This document shows, piece by piece, positions 50,660 to 61,500 of a DNA stretch of 64,000 nt (positions are counted from its first letter, which is position 1; the number at the start of each line of letters is the position of its first letter). The stretch covers positions 1 through 64,000 of the forward strand of contig SKRM01000004.1 in assembly GCA_007118495.1 (NCBI GenBank). The letters run 5' to 3'. The position numbers were made by a program, and so were the translations under genes. The notes beneath the pieces were generated by a model. That model was not told the origin of the DNA, ran no database searches, and worked only from the letters and a program-made list of their open reading frames with translations. The DNA is from Bacteroidales bacterium. Its GTDB lineage: Bacteria > Bacteroidota > Bacteroidia > Bacteroidales > UBA7960.

Positions 50660-51929
50660 ACAGCCAGGTAAAAATGTAAAAAATATACTTCCCATGAACA
50701 ACCCAAAACAACCCAGTGCCACAGGGCCACTCGAAGGCTTAAAGGTTCTTGAACTGGCCAGCGTATTGGCCGGTCCGAGCGTGGGCATGTTTTTTGCCGA
50801 ACTGGGTGCCAGTGTGCTGAAAGTTGAAAACGTGACCACCGACGGTGACGTGACACGCAAATGGAAACTACCGGCAGAACCTGCTGCTTCAGATATTTCC
50901 GGATATTTTTCATCTGTAAACTGGGGGAAAGTCTCCTTTGCAGTTAATTTGTGCGAACAAAAGGGTCTTGACCTGATTTACAAGTTGGCCGGGCAATGTG
51001 ATATTGTCCTGGTAAGCTATAAACCAGGTGATGCTGAAAAACTCAGGGTTGACTTTCCTACCCTCAAAAAATATAACCCTGCACTCATATACGCACACAT
51101 TACAGGATACGGTCTGATGAACAAGCGGGCAGGTTTTGATGCCATCATCCAGGCCGAAAGTGGGTTTACGTACATGAACGGTGAGCCAACCGGGCCACCT
51201 GTAAAAATGCCGGTTGCCCTTATGGATGTGCTGGCAGCACATCACCTGAAAGAAGCTATTTTGCTGGCCCTGCTTCATCGTGAACGAACCGGTGAGGGCA
51301 AACACATTGAAGCCTCCCTTTTCAGAGCCGGCCTGGCATCACTTGTCAACCAGGCTACCAATTGGCTTGTGGGAGGCGAAATACCAGAACGTCTCGGGTC
51401 AGACCACCCGAATATTGTTCCTTACGGCACCATATACGCCACCAGTGACGGAAAGGGTATTGTTATGGCTGCAGGTACAGACAAGCAATTCAGAGAGCTT
51501 GTCAATGTGCTTGGCAGACCCGAACTAGGTTCAGATATCAGGTACGCGAAAAACCAGGACAGGGTAAGAAACAAGCAGGAAATCAATCAGATCTTGCAAG
51601 ATCTGATTGGTAGTTATACCCGAGAAGAAATTCTTGCCCTGCTGTCAGAAAAACGCATTCCGGCTGGAGGAGTTTTCAACATGAAAGAAGTATTTGAAGT
51701 GCCGGAATCGGGTGATATGTTGCTTGAGGGCAAATATGATGACGGGCGAACCATCAGGGGAGTAAGATCAATTGCCTTTAGTGCAGCCAATGGATTAACT
51801 GGTAAAGATCTTACCCCTCCACCCCATTATGGAGAACATACCCGGACAATTCTCCGCGATTGGTTACAAATGAAAGATCACGAAATCGATGATTTAATTG
51901 CAAAAGGAGTAGTTTATGCAAAACACTGA
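50652..51929 (+). CDS. CaiB/BaiF (family III) CoA-transferase
   Basis: GPLEGLKVLELASVLAGPSVGMFFAELGASVLKVE; ALMDVLAAHH (catalytic Asp); overlaps upstream gene. Confidence 0.94.
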   Translation: MNKQPGKNVKNILPMNNPKQPSATGPLEGLKVLELASVLAGPSVGMFFAELGASVLKVENVTTDGDVTRKWKLPAEPAASDISGYFSSVNWGKVSFAVNLCEQKGLDLIYKLAGQCDIVLVSYKPGDAEKLRVDFPTLKKYNPALIYAHITGYGLMNKRAGFDAIIQAESGFTYMNGEPTGPPVKMPVALMDVLAAHHLKEAILLALLHRERTGEGKHIEASLFRAGLASLVNQATNWLVGGEIPERLGSDHPNIVPYGTIYATSDGKGIVMAAGTDKQFRELVNVLGRPELGSDIRYAKNQDRVRNKQEINQILQDLIGSYTREEILALLSEKRIPAGGVFNMKEVFEVPESGDMLLEGKYDDGRTIRGVRSIAFSAANGLTGKDLTPPPHYGEHTRTILRDWLQMKDHEIDDLIAKGVVYAKH

Positions 51930-53037
51930 GAAAACCGGCAGAACCCTTATTGACGGTTCAAGGCTCATGATCGAAGCCCTTGCCCGGGCAGGAGCGGATG
52001 CATTTATCGGCTATCCCATCACTCCTGCCAATCTGCTATATTTATATGGTAGCCAGCGAATGGATCTGATGCTCTCAGCTCCGGATGAAATCACTACCCT
52101 GCAATGGATGGCAGGTTTGTCTGCAACGGGAAAACTGCCCGTTACAGCTACCTCATTTCCGGGGTATGCACTGATGCTTGAGTCAGTGAATATGGCCTAC
52201 ATGATGGAATTACCCATGGTCATCATCCTGGTACAACGTCTTGGGCCAGCCACAGGTACTGCCACCTGTGGCGCACAGGGCGACCTGCTGTTGCTCCATG
52301 GAAGTATTTCAGGAGGGCACCCAATGCCTGTGCTGGCAACCAGCGGATTTGAAGACTGTTGGAAACTCGCAGCCAAGGCAGCAGAAGTGGCCGTCAGGCT
52401 CCGCACCCCAGTCGTGCTTCTGACATCGAAAGAAGAAGTGATGACCCAGAAAAGTTTTGACACTTCATTACTTGAAACCATAGAGCGGGTCGACAGGCCC
52501 TGGTACAGCAAAACGTGCTGCAGCTACAAATCATACAAACCAGGCAACCTGGTGCCGGATTTTCTCCCGGTAATCCAGAAAGAACATCAGGTGAGACTGA
52601 ATGCCTCTACCCACGATCAGGAAGGTATATTGCAGCATTCAACCACCGAAGCCATGGAGAACACCCGCCGTCTTGAAGAAAAAGTCATCAACAGGATGAA
52701 TGAATACATCATCTATGAACATGACATACAGGCTGGAGCAGACACCTTGATTGTTGCCTATGGCATCACTGCATCGGCAGCCAGAGACGCAGCTGCCAGC
52801 CTTCGACGTAAAGGGAAACCAACTGATTTGCTGGTTCCGGCCAGCTTGTTGCCCATACCTGCCGAATACCTTGATATACTTGGCCGATACAGCAAAGTTG
52901 TGATTGCTGAAGAAAACATGAACCACCAGCTGGCCACCCTGCTTTATGGTCAGCAAATACCAAAAAACATACAATTAGTTAACAAGTTGGGCAAAATGAT
53001 CAGCCCTGAAGAAATCATCAAGGAGGTATTGCCATGA
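51916..53037 (+). CDS. 2-oxoacid:ferredoxin oxidoreductase alpha subunit
   Basis: GADAFIGYPITPANLLY, VQRLGPATGTAT; overlaps flanking genes. Confidence 0.92.
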   Translation: MQNTEKTGRTLIDGSRLMIEALARAGADAFIGYPITPANLLYLYGSQRMDLMLSAPDEITTLQWMAGLSATGKLPVTATSFPGYALMLESVNMAYMMELPMVIILVQRLGPATGTATCGAQGDLLLLHGSISGGHPMPVLATSGFEDCWKLAAKAAEVAVRLRTPVVLLTSKEEVMTQKSFDTSLLETIERVDRPWYSKTCCSYKSYKPGNLVPDFLPVIQKEHQVRLNASTHDQEGILQHSTTEAMENTRRLEEKVINRMNEYIIYEHDIQAGADTLIVAYGITASAARDAAASLRRKGKPTDLLVPASLLPIPAEYLDILGRYSKVVIAEENMNHQLATLLYGQQIPKNIQLVNKLGKMISPEEIIKEVLP

Positions 53038-54302
53038 CCGGAAGTATGCTGAAGACCCAATCACTTCCCTATTGCAAGGGATGCGGACACGATCTTATTG
53101 CGGTTCATACCACCAAAGCCCTGGAACGCCTGGGTTATGATCCGCTTGATGTGATCATGGTTACGGATATCGGATGCCATGGTATTATTGACAAATGCCT
53201 GAATACACACACAGTTCATGGTTTGCATGGCAGATCAGCGGCACTTGGTGCAGGTGTTTTTTTCGGGCTGGAGGATACTGACAAAAAAGTAGTGGTCTTT
53301 ATCGGTGATTGTGGAGCTACCATAGGCTTACAGCATATCCTTGAAGCTGCAAGACTTAATCTGGATATATGTGTTGTTGTGCATAACAATATGTTATATG
53401 GGATGACCGGTGGCCAAACCAGCGGACTTACGCCCCAGGGCTTCAGAACAACTACCTCAGGCGAAGGTAACCCGTTAACCGCATATGACATATGTCAGCT
53501 AACCCATACAGCCGGAGCCAGCTATGTAGCCAGAATTGCCGGCATCGGTGATATATCAGCAGACCTTGAAAAAGCATTCAGTCAAAAAGGTTTTTCATTG
53601 ATTGAGATTATGGAAATTTGCCCCAGCTATGGAGTGAAACTTAACCCTGGTCGAAAACTTAAGGATGTGGTTAAAGAATCCGGACGTGAATTTGGCGAAT
53701 GGCTTGGCAACAGACAGGTATTCACACATCAGCAAGGCAAAAAAAATTCTGATCTGCTGCAGCAGCTACAGCTGATCAAAAAACAATTCAGTCACAAGCT
53801 TGACGATCTGCAAACGATTGTCATTAGTGGTTCTGCAGGTGAAGGAGTTCAGCTTTCAGCCAATCTTCTGGCAAAGGCAGCCATGAGTACTGGTCTGGAG
53901 GTGACCCAAAAAGGCAGTTATCCGGTAACTGTGGGTGTGGGATTTTCAACAGCAGAGATTAACCTTTCACCCGACAGCGTCAATTTTCATGGCATCAGCA
54001 TTCCCCGGATTGCGATTATAACATCGACAGACGGCTTAAATCATAACAGAAACAGAATACAACAAATGGGAAGCGGAACCTTGTATATTGATTCAAGCCT
54101 GACACCACCAGAAACCAGCGCCAAGATCATCAGCAGAGATTTTCGATCTATGGGGGCAAGAAATGCATCCATATACGCCATGATGTATTACATTCAGGAA
54201 AGCGGTGTTTTCGACATGGAAGCCATTTACCATATCATGGAAATGGAGGGAAAATCGGGCAAACTTCCGGTTGAAAAAATTCGTGAAGCGCTTAATGACT
54301 GA
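53034..54302 (+). CDS. 2-oxoacid:ferredoxin oxidoreductase beta subunit fused to gamma domain
   Basis: YCKGCGHDLIAVH, FIGDCGATIGLQHILEAARLN, NNMLYGMTGGQTS; C-term VISGSAGEGVQLSANLLAKAAMSTGLEVTQKGSYP (gamma). Confidence 0.92.
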   Translation: MTGSMLKTQSLPYCKGCGHDLIAVHTTKALERLGYDPLDVIMVTDIGCHGIIDKCLNTHTVHGLHGRSAALGAGVFFGLEDTDKKVVVFIGDCGATIGLQHILEAARLNLDICVVVHNNMLYGMTGGQTSGLTPQGFRTTTSGEGNPLTAYDICQLTHTAGASYVARIAGIGDISADLEKAFSQKGFSLIEIMEICPSYGVKLNPGRKLKDVVKESGREFGEWLGNRQVFTHQQGKKNSDLLQQLQLIKKQFSHKLDDLQTIVISGSAGEGVQLSANLLAKAAMSTGLEVTQKGSYPVTVGVGFSTAEINLSPDSVNFHGISIPRIAIITSTDGLNHNRNRIQQMGSGTLYIDSSLTPPETSAKIISRDFRSMGARNASIYAMMYYIQESGVFDMEAIYHIMEMEGKSGKLPVEKIREALND

Positions 54303-54307
54303 CAGTC

Positions 54308-55201
54308 TTATTGTGTAATCTTTTTTTCAAGCTGATTCTTCAGTGATTCCATTTCGGCCTTTTTTGCCGTATGGCCTGATATATCGTACGCCATAACCAG
54401 GTTATTGAGCATACGGAGCAAGATCTCTTTGTGGTTACAGGGGTCCATAAACCCACTGGCAGGTTCCATCTTTAGTCTGGAAAGAAAATCATTTATTTCC
54501 CTGGCAGAAAATACCGCACCCCCGCTAAAAGCATTGATGTAAAACAAGGGTACATCGCTTCTGATCTGAAGGTTTTCAGTGTCGATGGTTTCGCCCATAT
54601 AGGCCAGAACAAAATGTTCAGGAAGGTTAATCCCCTGAACGGGTATATCCAGACTTTGGGCTATGACCATATACAGCATACCAAGGCTTAGTGGGTTGCC
54701 TTTTCGTCTCTTTAGAACAGTATGAATATGTGAGTTCTCTGCATCGTGATAATTGTCCATATCTCCCCTGAATCCGTGCAATTCGTAGAAAACATGGTTA
54801 AATACCCTGACCTGTTCCAGTGCGGTCAGATTTTCATTCATCTCGAGCCATACATCATGCCTGATGGCACTAACTTCTTGACGTACATTGGCCGAATCAA
54901 TTTCAGGGTGGTGATATGATGAAAGCTTTAGCCAGACTTGCAAAAGATCACCCTCCTCAGCTAAAAACCATGAAGCCAAATCATCCGAAAGCACCTTGAA
55001 GCGTATATAATGCAATAATGATTCAATCCGGTCAAAAAGGGTCGCATCAAAAGAATTTTCAAGGGCATGCTCCAGAAAAGGCAACGACTGTTCACCAAAT
55101 TGTATGATCTGGTTTGAAATGTCGCGAAAAACAGCATCATCCGGATCATCCATTAAACTGACCAGTGCCTGTATCTTTCGTTGATTTCGCTGTTCGTCCA
55201 T
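54308..55201 (-). CDS. SirB1/transglutaminase-like protein
   Basis: LKRRKGNPLSLGMLYMVIAQSLDIPVQGINLPEHFVLAY. Confidence 0.82.
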   Translation of the reverse strand: MDEQRNQRKIQALVSLMDDPDDAVFRDISNQIIQFGEQSLPFLEHALENSFDATLFDRIESLLHYIRFKVLSDDLASWFLAEEGDLLQVWLKLSSYHHPEIDSANVRQEVSAIRHDVWLEMNENLTALEQVRVFNHVFYELHGFRGDMDNYHDAENSHIHTVLKRRKGNPLSLGMLYMVIAQSLDIPVQGINLPEHFVLAYMGETIDTENLQIRSDVPLFYINAFSGGAVFSAREINDFLSRLKMEPASGFMDPCNHKEILLRMLNNLVMAYDISGHTAKKAEMESLKNQLEKKITQ

Positions 55202-55210
55202 GGTGGTTGC

Positions 55211-56083
55211 TTATGCTGTGAGTCGATCTAATACTTGTTCGACCATCATTTTGATTGTATTTTGATAATCCTTGCTATATTCTTTTCTTACCCGGTTGGC
55301 AATGATGGCACAAATGGTAAGTGTATGATGCCCAAGAAGTTTGCCAAGACCGTAAAGGGCAGATGTTTCCATCTCAAAATTTGTAACCCGTTTGCCCTCA
55401 AAGCGAAAACTTTCAATGGCCTCATTTAGTCTGCGATTAGCCAGCGGAAGCCTTAATTCTCTTCCCTGTGGCCCATAAAACCCATTGGCCGTTGCTGTAA
55501 TTCCGCTGGTCAATCCTTCTGCAACGCTGGCAAACAATTGATCAGAAGCTTCGACAATATAAGGGAACGGGAGTTTCTTTGCCCACTTGGTGTGCAGGGC
55601 AAAAGCTTCAGCCATGTCCGACTCAAAAAGAGATTCGTCATAAGCATAAAAATGAAGCAACCCATCAAAACCCAAACCATACCTTGAGGCCACCAGTGTA
55701 TCAACCGCGATATCAGGCTGCAAGGCACCAGAAGTACCCAGACGGATAATATTCAATGCGGTTTGCTCTGCTTTTTCGACCCTTTTATCAAGGTCAATAT
55801 TAACCAGGGCATCGAGTTCATTCACCACTATGTCGATATTGTCAGTTCCGATTCCAGTTGACAAAACAGTCAGGCGCTTCCCCCTGTAGGTTCCTGTATG
55901 GGTCACAAACTCCCTGTTTTGTACCTTGTGTTCAATGGTGTCAAAATACTGCGAAATCATTGACACCCTGTCCTGATCACCAACCACAATAATGTTTGAA
56001 GCAATTTGTCCAGGCAAAAGCTTAAGATGATATATGCTGCCATCAGGATTTAAAATCAATTCTGAATCTTTGAATTGTCTCAT
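55211..56083 (-). CDS. Nucleoside phosphorylase (uridine phosphorylase-like)
   Basis: IIVVGDQDRVSMIS, GTDNIDIVVNELDAL, IRLGTSGALQ, NFEMETSALYGLGKLLGH; start at internal Met MRQFKD. Confidence 0.88.
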   Translation of the reverse strand: MRQFKDSELILNPDGSIYHLKLLPGQIASNIIVVGDQDRVSMISQYFDTIEHKVQNREFVTHTGTYRGKRLTVLSTGIGTDNIDIVVNELDALVNIDLDKRVEKAEQTALNIIRLGTSGALQPDIAVDTLVASRYGLGFDGLLHFYAYDESLFESDMAEAFALHTKWAKKLPFPYIVEASDQLFASVAEGLTSGITATANGFYGPQGRELRLPLANRRLNEAIESFRFEGKRVTNFEMETSALYGLGKLLGHHTLTICAIIANRVRKEYSKDYQNTIKMMVEQVLDRLTA

Positions 56084-56100
56084 ATTTGCAGATGTTTGAA

Positions 56101-56127
56101 TACTTTTGTGCTGAACATGCAAAAATA
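56101..56127. promoter_or_regulatory. Back-to-back candidate -7 boxes: TACTTTTG (+, 56101-56108) for cinA and CAAAAATA (-, 56120-56127) for the phosphorylase
   Basis: Two TAnnTTTG matches, one per strand, 11 nt apart. Confidence 0.4.
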
Positions 56128-56157
56128 CCCATAATCATTAATTCTGACAAGAAAATT

Positions 56158-57417
56158 ATGGACGCTTATATTATATCCATTGGAGAGGAATTGCTTATTG
56201 GTCAAACTGTTAACACCAACGCATCATGGCTGGCCTCACAGCTGAACCTGGCAGGCATTGCGGTAAACGAAATTCTGGTCATACCCGATAAGGAAGAAAC
56301 CATTGCAGAAGCCATTAAAAATGCCGGAAACAAAGCTGACATTGTATTGATCACAGGTGGATTGGGCCCGACAAAAGATGATGTTACCAAAAATGCGTTA
56401 TGCGCAATTTTTGAAACTAAACTTGTCCTTAATCAAAACGTCCTGGAAGATATTAAAACTTTTTTTGGGCGTAAAAACTTAAAGATAAATGAGTTGAATG
56501 AACAGCAAGCCATGGTTCCCGAAGCTGCGGAGATTTTACCCAACCCTTTTGGAACTGCTCCGGGTTTGTGGTTTAACCAGAAGGAGAAACAGTATATAGC
56601 CATGCCAGGTGTCCCATACGAAATGAAAGAAATGGTTTTGAACCATGTTCTTCCTCGACTTAAAGACAGCAATACCAGATTCCATATCCTGCATAAGACC
56701 ATTCTCACACATGGAATTGGAGAATCATTTCTGGCTCAAAAAATCACCAACTGGGAGCATTCTTTGCCTGACTTTATGAATCTTGCCTACCTGCCATCAA
56801 CCGGCATTGTGAAATTAAGGCTAACAGCAAAGGGGTATAACGCCGAACAGCTTCAATCATCAATCAATGATGCTGTTGAAGAACTGAAACAAATAATCCA
56901 GGAATATATTTGGGGGTATGACGATGATACCCTTGAAAATCTTGCCGGCAAGCAGCTTCTTGAGCGAAAGCAGACCCTGGCTGCGGCTGAGAGCTGCACA
57001 GGAGGTTATCTGGCACATCGTATTACGGGTGTACCCGGCTGCTCTGCCTACTTTCTCGGAAGCATCATAGCATACGACAACGCAATGAAAGAAAAACAGC
57101 TGGGAGTAGACAAACAGCTCATTGAGAAATACGGAGCCGTAAGCGAAGAGGTGGTAGCAGCCATGGTAAGGGGCACCATTGAAAGTATTGGGTCAGATTA
57201 TGCTTTGGGAGTTACAGGAATTGCCGGACCTTCAGGAGGCACCTCCGAAAAACCTGTGGGCACCACATGGATTGCCGCAGCAAGCCGTTCACGCATAATT
57301 AGCCGACAATATTCATTCGGCGATAACAGGGAACGAAACATCGTACGCGCCACCAACGCGGCTTTGGCGCTTTTGCATGAATTGTTCAGAGAAGAAAGTC
57401 CAAAGAACAAGGTATAG
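56158..57417 (+). CDS. cinA: CinA-family competence/damage-inducible protein
   Basis: AYIISIGEELLIGQTVNTNASWLASQL, ITGGLGPTKDDVTK, C-term AAESCTGGYLAHRITGVPGCSAYFLG. Confidence 0.95.
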   Translation: MDAYIISIGEELLIGQTVNTNASWLASQLNLAGIAVNEILVIPDKEETIAEAIKNAGNKADIVLITGGLGPTKDDVTKNALCAIFETKLVLNQNVLEDIKTFFGRKNLKINELNEQQAMVPEAAEILPNPFGTAPGLWFNQKEKQYIAMPGVPYEMKEMVLNHVLPRLKDSNTRFHILHKTILTHGIGESFLAQKITNWEHSLPDFMNLAYLPSTGIVKLRLTAKGYNAEQLQSSINDAVEELKQIIQEYIWGYDDDTLENLAGKQLLERKQTLAAAESCTGGYLAHRITGVPGCSAYFLGSIIAYDNAMKEKQLGVDKQLIEKYGAVSEEVVAAMVRGTIESIGSDYALGVTGIAGPSGGTSEKPVGTTWIAAASRSRIISRQYSFGDNRERNIVRATNAALALLHELFREESPKNKV

Positions 57418-57477
57418 TGTTGAAAGCCTTTGTTTAATGAAAAATTAGTTGTTTCTTGTACAGAAAAATATTTTATC

Positions 57478-58500
57478 ATGGTTCACCGCAGTCAAATAAC
57501 CACCCTGACACAATTTATCATCCAGAGGCAATCAGAATATCCCCACGCCAAGGGTGCCATGACCAGGTTACTGAACGATATCGCAACAGCTGCAAAAATT
57601 GTGAACAGAGAAATCAATGCTGCCGGACTGGTCGATATCCTGGGCACTGTTGGAAAGGAAAATATTCAGGGAGAAACCCAAAAGAAGCTGGATGTTTTCG
57701 CCAACGATATGTTTATTACTGCCTTGAAAGGCGGAGGAGAATGCTGTGCCATTGCTTCAGAAGAGAACGAAAAGGTAATCTCATTCAGTAACGAATTTTC
57801 TGAACTGGGAAAATATGTGGTCGCCATGGATCCGCTTGATGGCAGCAGTAATATCGAGGCCAATGTTTCAATCGGAACTATTTTCAGCATCTACAGGAGG
57901 GTAACTGAGGCCGGAGGTGGCAGACAGGAAGACCTGCTGCAACCAGGCATTCATCTGGCAGCAGCCGGTTATATTATCTACGGTTCATCTACCATGTTGG
58001 TTTACACCACAGGTAAAGGCGTAAATGGGTTCACGCTTGATCCGTCTGTTGGTATTTTTTGCCTGTCTCATCCTGACATGAAATTTCCCACCCACGCCAA
58101 TATATATTCCATCAATGAGGGCAATTACATTTTCTTTCCAGAGGGTGTAAAAAAATATATCAAGTACTGCCAGGAAAATGACAGTGAAACATTCAGGCCT
58201 TATACCTCAAGGTATATCGGGTCACTGGTGGCTGATTTTCACCGCAACCTTATCAAGGGGGGTATTTTCCTCTACCCCGGTACAACAAAAAACCCGGATG
58301 GAAAGCTAAGACTGCTTTATGAATGCAATCCCATCGCATATATAGCTGAACAAGCTGGTGGAAAAGCTAGTACAGGTTTTAAAAGGATACTCGAAATTGA
58401 ACCCAAAACGCTCCATCAGCGGGCTCCATTCTTTGTCGGGCCAAAACACATGGTACAGAAAGTAGAGGCGTTTATGATGGAAAGCCAGGGAAATGAATAA
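57478..58500 (+). CDS. fbp: Class I fructose-1,6-bisphosphatase
   Basis: [73 protein letters not shown]. Confidence 0.96.
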   Translation: MVHRSQITTLTQFIIQRQSEYPHAKGAMTRLLNDIATAAKIVNREINAAGLVDILGTVGKENIQGETQKKLDVFANDMFITALKGGGECCAIASEENEKVISFSNEFSELGKYVVAMDPLDGSSNIEANVSIGTIFSIYRRVTEAGGGRQEDLLQPGIHLAAAGYIIYGSSTMLVYTTGKGVNGFTLDPSVGIFCLSHPDMKFPTHANIYSINEGNYIFFPEGVKKYIKYCQENDSETFRPYTSRYIGSLVADFHRNLIKGGIFLYPGTTKNPDGKLRLLYECNPIAYIAEQAGGKASTGFKRILEIEPKTLHQRAPFFVGPKHMVQKVEAFMMESQGNE

Positions 58501-58505
58501 TTAGC

Positions 58506-61500
58506 GTGCTGAACTCCAAAGAACTTCTTAAACACTTTTCAGGTAGCAAGCCTTTCGGTGATCTGCTTCATTTTCTGAAGAGAAATACCCCGGGGTCACT
58601 CTGGCTAAAGGGAATGGCCGGCTCATCTGCAGCAATGCTGGCAGCAGCAGCCATCCAGAAGCTATCCAGGCCATGGTTATTTGTCCTTTCAGACCGTGAA
58701 TCAGCTGCCTATTTCTTCAATGACCTGGAGCAACTGCTTGGCGAATTCGGGCTAAGGTATGAAGAGAGGGATACCTTCTTTTTTCCGTCTTCGTATAAAA
58801 AACCTTTCAGTCAGCCTGAACAGGACAACGCGAGGCTTTTGCTTCGTGCAGAGGTGGTCAACAGACTGGCAACCAAACAACGTAATTCTATAGTTGTAAC
58901 TTACCCCGAGGCTCTGTGTGAAAAGGTGATTTCAAGACAAATACTCCGAAAGAATACCATGGGATTGCGTCAGGGTGAGGAAGTTTCGGTCGATTTTATC
59001 ATGGACCTGCTCATTGAGTATGGTTTTGAGATGGCCGACTTTGTGGTTGAAGCTGGTCAATTCTCAGTCAGGGGAGGGATTGTTGATGTGTTTTCTTTTT
59101 CAAACGACCTGCCTTTCAGAATAGAGATTCTGGGAGACCAGGTTGAGAGCCTGCGCACTTTCGATCCCAGCAGCCAGGTATCGGTTGACACACATGAAAC
59201 AATCAGCATTCTGCCCGATATCCGTCTTTTGTCAGAAGAAGGGCATAAGGCTGAATCTATACTCGATTCAATGCCCGGCAATGTACTCATCTGGGCAGAA
59301 GATATTGCACTCTGCCTGGATATGGTCAGGCATGCATTTGATCAACAGCATACAGACACAGAGTCATTTACAACGGCTGATTACATTCTTGATAAATTCA
59401 GCTCTTCAAAACTGGTAGAGTTTCGCAAACCATACCTGGCAAAACCCGACACAGATGTGGTACACTTCGATTTTATTCCCCAGCCCAATTTCAACAAACA
59501 ATTTGAGCTGCTGGTTCAGAACCTCTCTGCCAATACCAGACAAGGTTTCACGAATTTCATACTATTTGATACCAGACAACAGGTAAACAGGATACAAGAT
59601 ATATTTTCATCACTCCAGGCCTCAGATCAAAAAAACAGGGAATTCAAATACGAATCCATATTGCTGAGTTTGCATGAGGGCTTCACTGACCGGTTGACAA
59701 AAACGGCGTATTATACCGACCATCAGATTTTTGAACGATTCCACCGCTACAGGCTCAGGGATAAATTCCCCGGACGGAGAACCCTTACACTAAAGTCACT
59801 TTTCAACCTGAAACCAGGCGACTATGTGACCCATATTGACCATGGAGTTGGTATTTTCAGTGGATTGGAAAAAATAGAAGTCAACGGCAGGCTGCAGGAA
59901 GCCATCCGGCTGGTCTACAAAAACAATGATATCCTCTATATCAGTATCCACAGCCTGCACCGTATTTCAAAATTCACTGGAAAAGAAGGTGTTGCACCCA
60001 GTCTGCACCGCCTTGGCTCAGGAGTCTGGAGCAAGCTCAAAAACAAAACAAAGCAAAAGGTCAAAGATATAGCACATGACCTGATCTCACTTTACGCAAA
60101 ACGAAGGGCACAACAGGGTTTTTCGTTTTCGCCTGACAGCTACCTGCAGCACGAACTTGAAGCATCATTCATGTTCCAGGATACCCCTGACCAGGAAAAA
60201 GCAACTGTTGATGTCAAAAAAGATATGGAAGAAAGCCATCCCATGGACAGGCTGATTTGCGGAGATGTGGGGTTTGGAAAAACAGAGATTGCCATCAGGG
60301 CTGCCTTCAAGGCTGTTTCAGATTCAAAACAAGTAGCCTTGCTGGTCCCAACTACCATACTGGCTCTTCAACATTACCACACTTTTAGTGACAGGTTGAA
60401 GGATTTTCCGTGTACAATCGACTATGTAAGCCGTTTCAGGTCAAGCTATGAAAAAAAACAAACGCTACAGGCTGCCAAAGAGGGTAAGGTTGATATACTC
60501 ATAGGCACCCACAGGCTGCTAAGTAAAGATGTTGGATTCAAAGACCTGGGTTTGCTCATCATCGACGAGGAGCAAAAATTTGGGGTGTCTGCAAAGGAAA
60601 AACTAAAAAACATCCGGGTAAATGTTGATACCCTGACCCTTACTGCCACCCCCATCCCCCGGACACTGCAATTCTCACTCATGGGTGCCAGAGATCTTTC
60701 GTTTATTAACACACCTCCTCCCAACAGGTATCCCATCATTACCGAAGTGCATGTTTTCAGTGAAGACCTGATCAGGGAAGCAATCATGTACGAAGTTTCA
60801 AGGGGTGGACAGGTATTCTTTGTGCATAACAGGGTGCAGAACATTGAAGAAGTAGCAGCCATCATTAAAAAAGCTTGTCCGGGTGTAAGTATTGCTGTCG
60901 GACATGGTCAGCTTGAGGGAAGCAAACTTGAAAAGATCATGGTTGAATTTATACATGGTGAATACGATGTACTTGTGTCGACTACCATCATAGAGTCTGG
61001 TCTTGATATTCCCAATGCCAATACCATCATCATCAACAACGCACATCATTTTGGATTGAGTGACCTCCACCAAATGAGGGGCCGTGTCGGAAGAACCAAC
61101 AAAAAAGCCTTCTGCTATCTGTTATCACAACCTTTATCAACACTCACCGATGAGGCCAGAAAAAGGCTCAAGGCCATTGAAGAATTTTCAGAGCTTGGAA
61201 GCGGTTTCAATATCGCCATGCGCGACCTTGACATTCGTGGCGCAGGCAATCTGCTGGGAGCTGAGCAAAGTGGTTTTATTTCAGATATAGGTTTTGAGAC
61301 CTATCATAAAATTCTGGATGAAGCCATGGCTGAATTAAGAGAAGAGGAGTTCAGGAATCTTCTTCCTGAAGACACCACCATGCCCGCCCGGGCCAGACGT
61401 GAATGTCAGCTTGAAACTGATCTGGAACTCATGATTCCGAGCAATTACGTGGCCAGCACAGAAGAAAGGGTACAATTGTACAAAGAGCTTGACGGAATTG

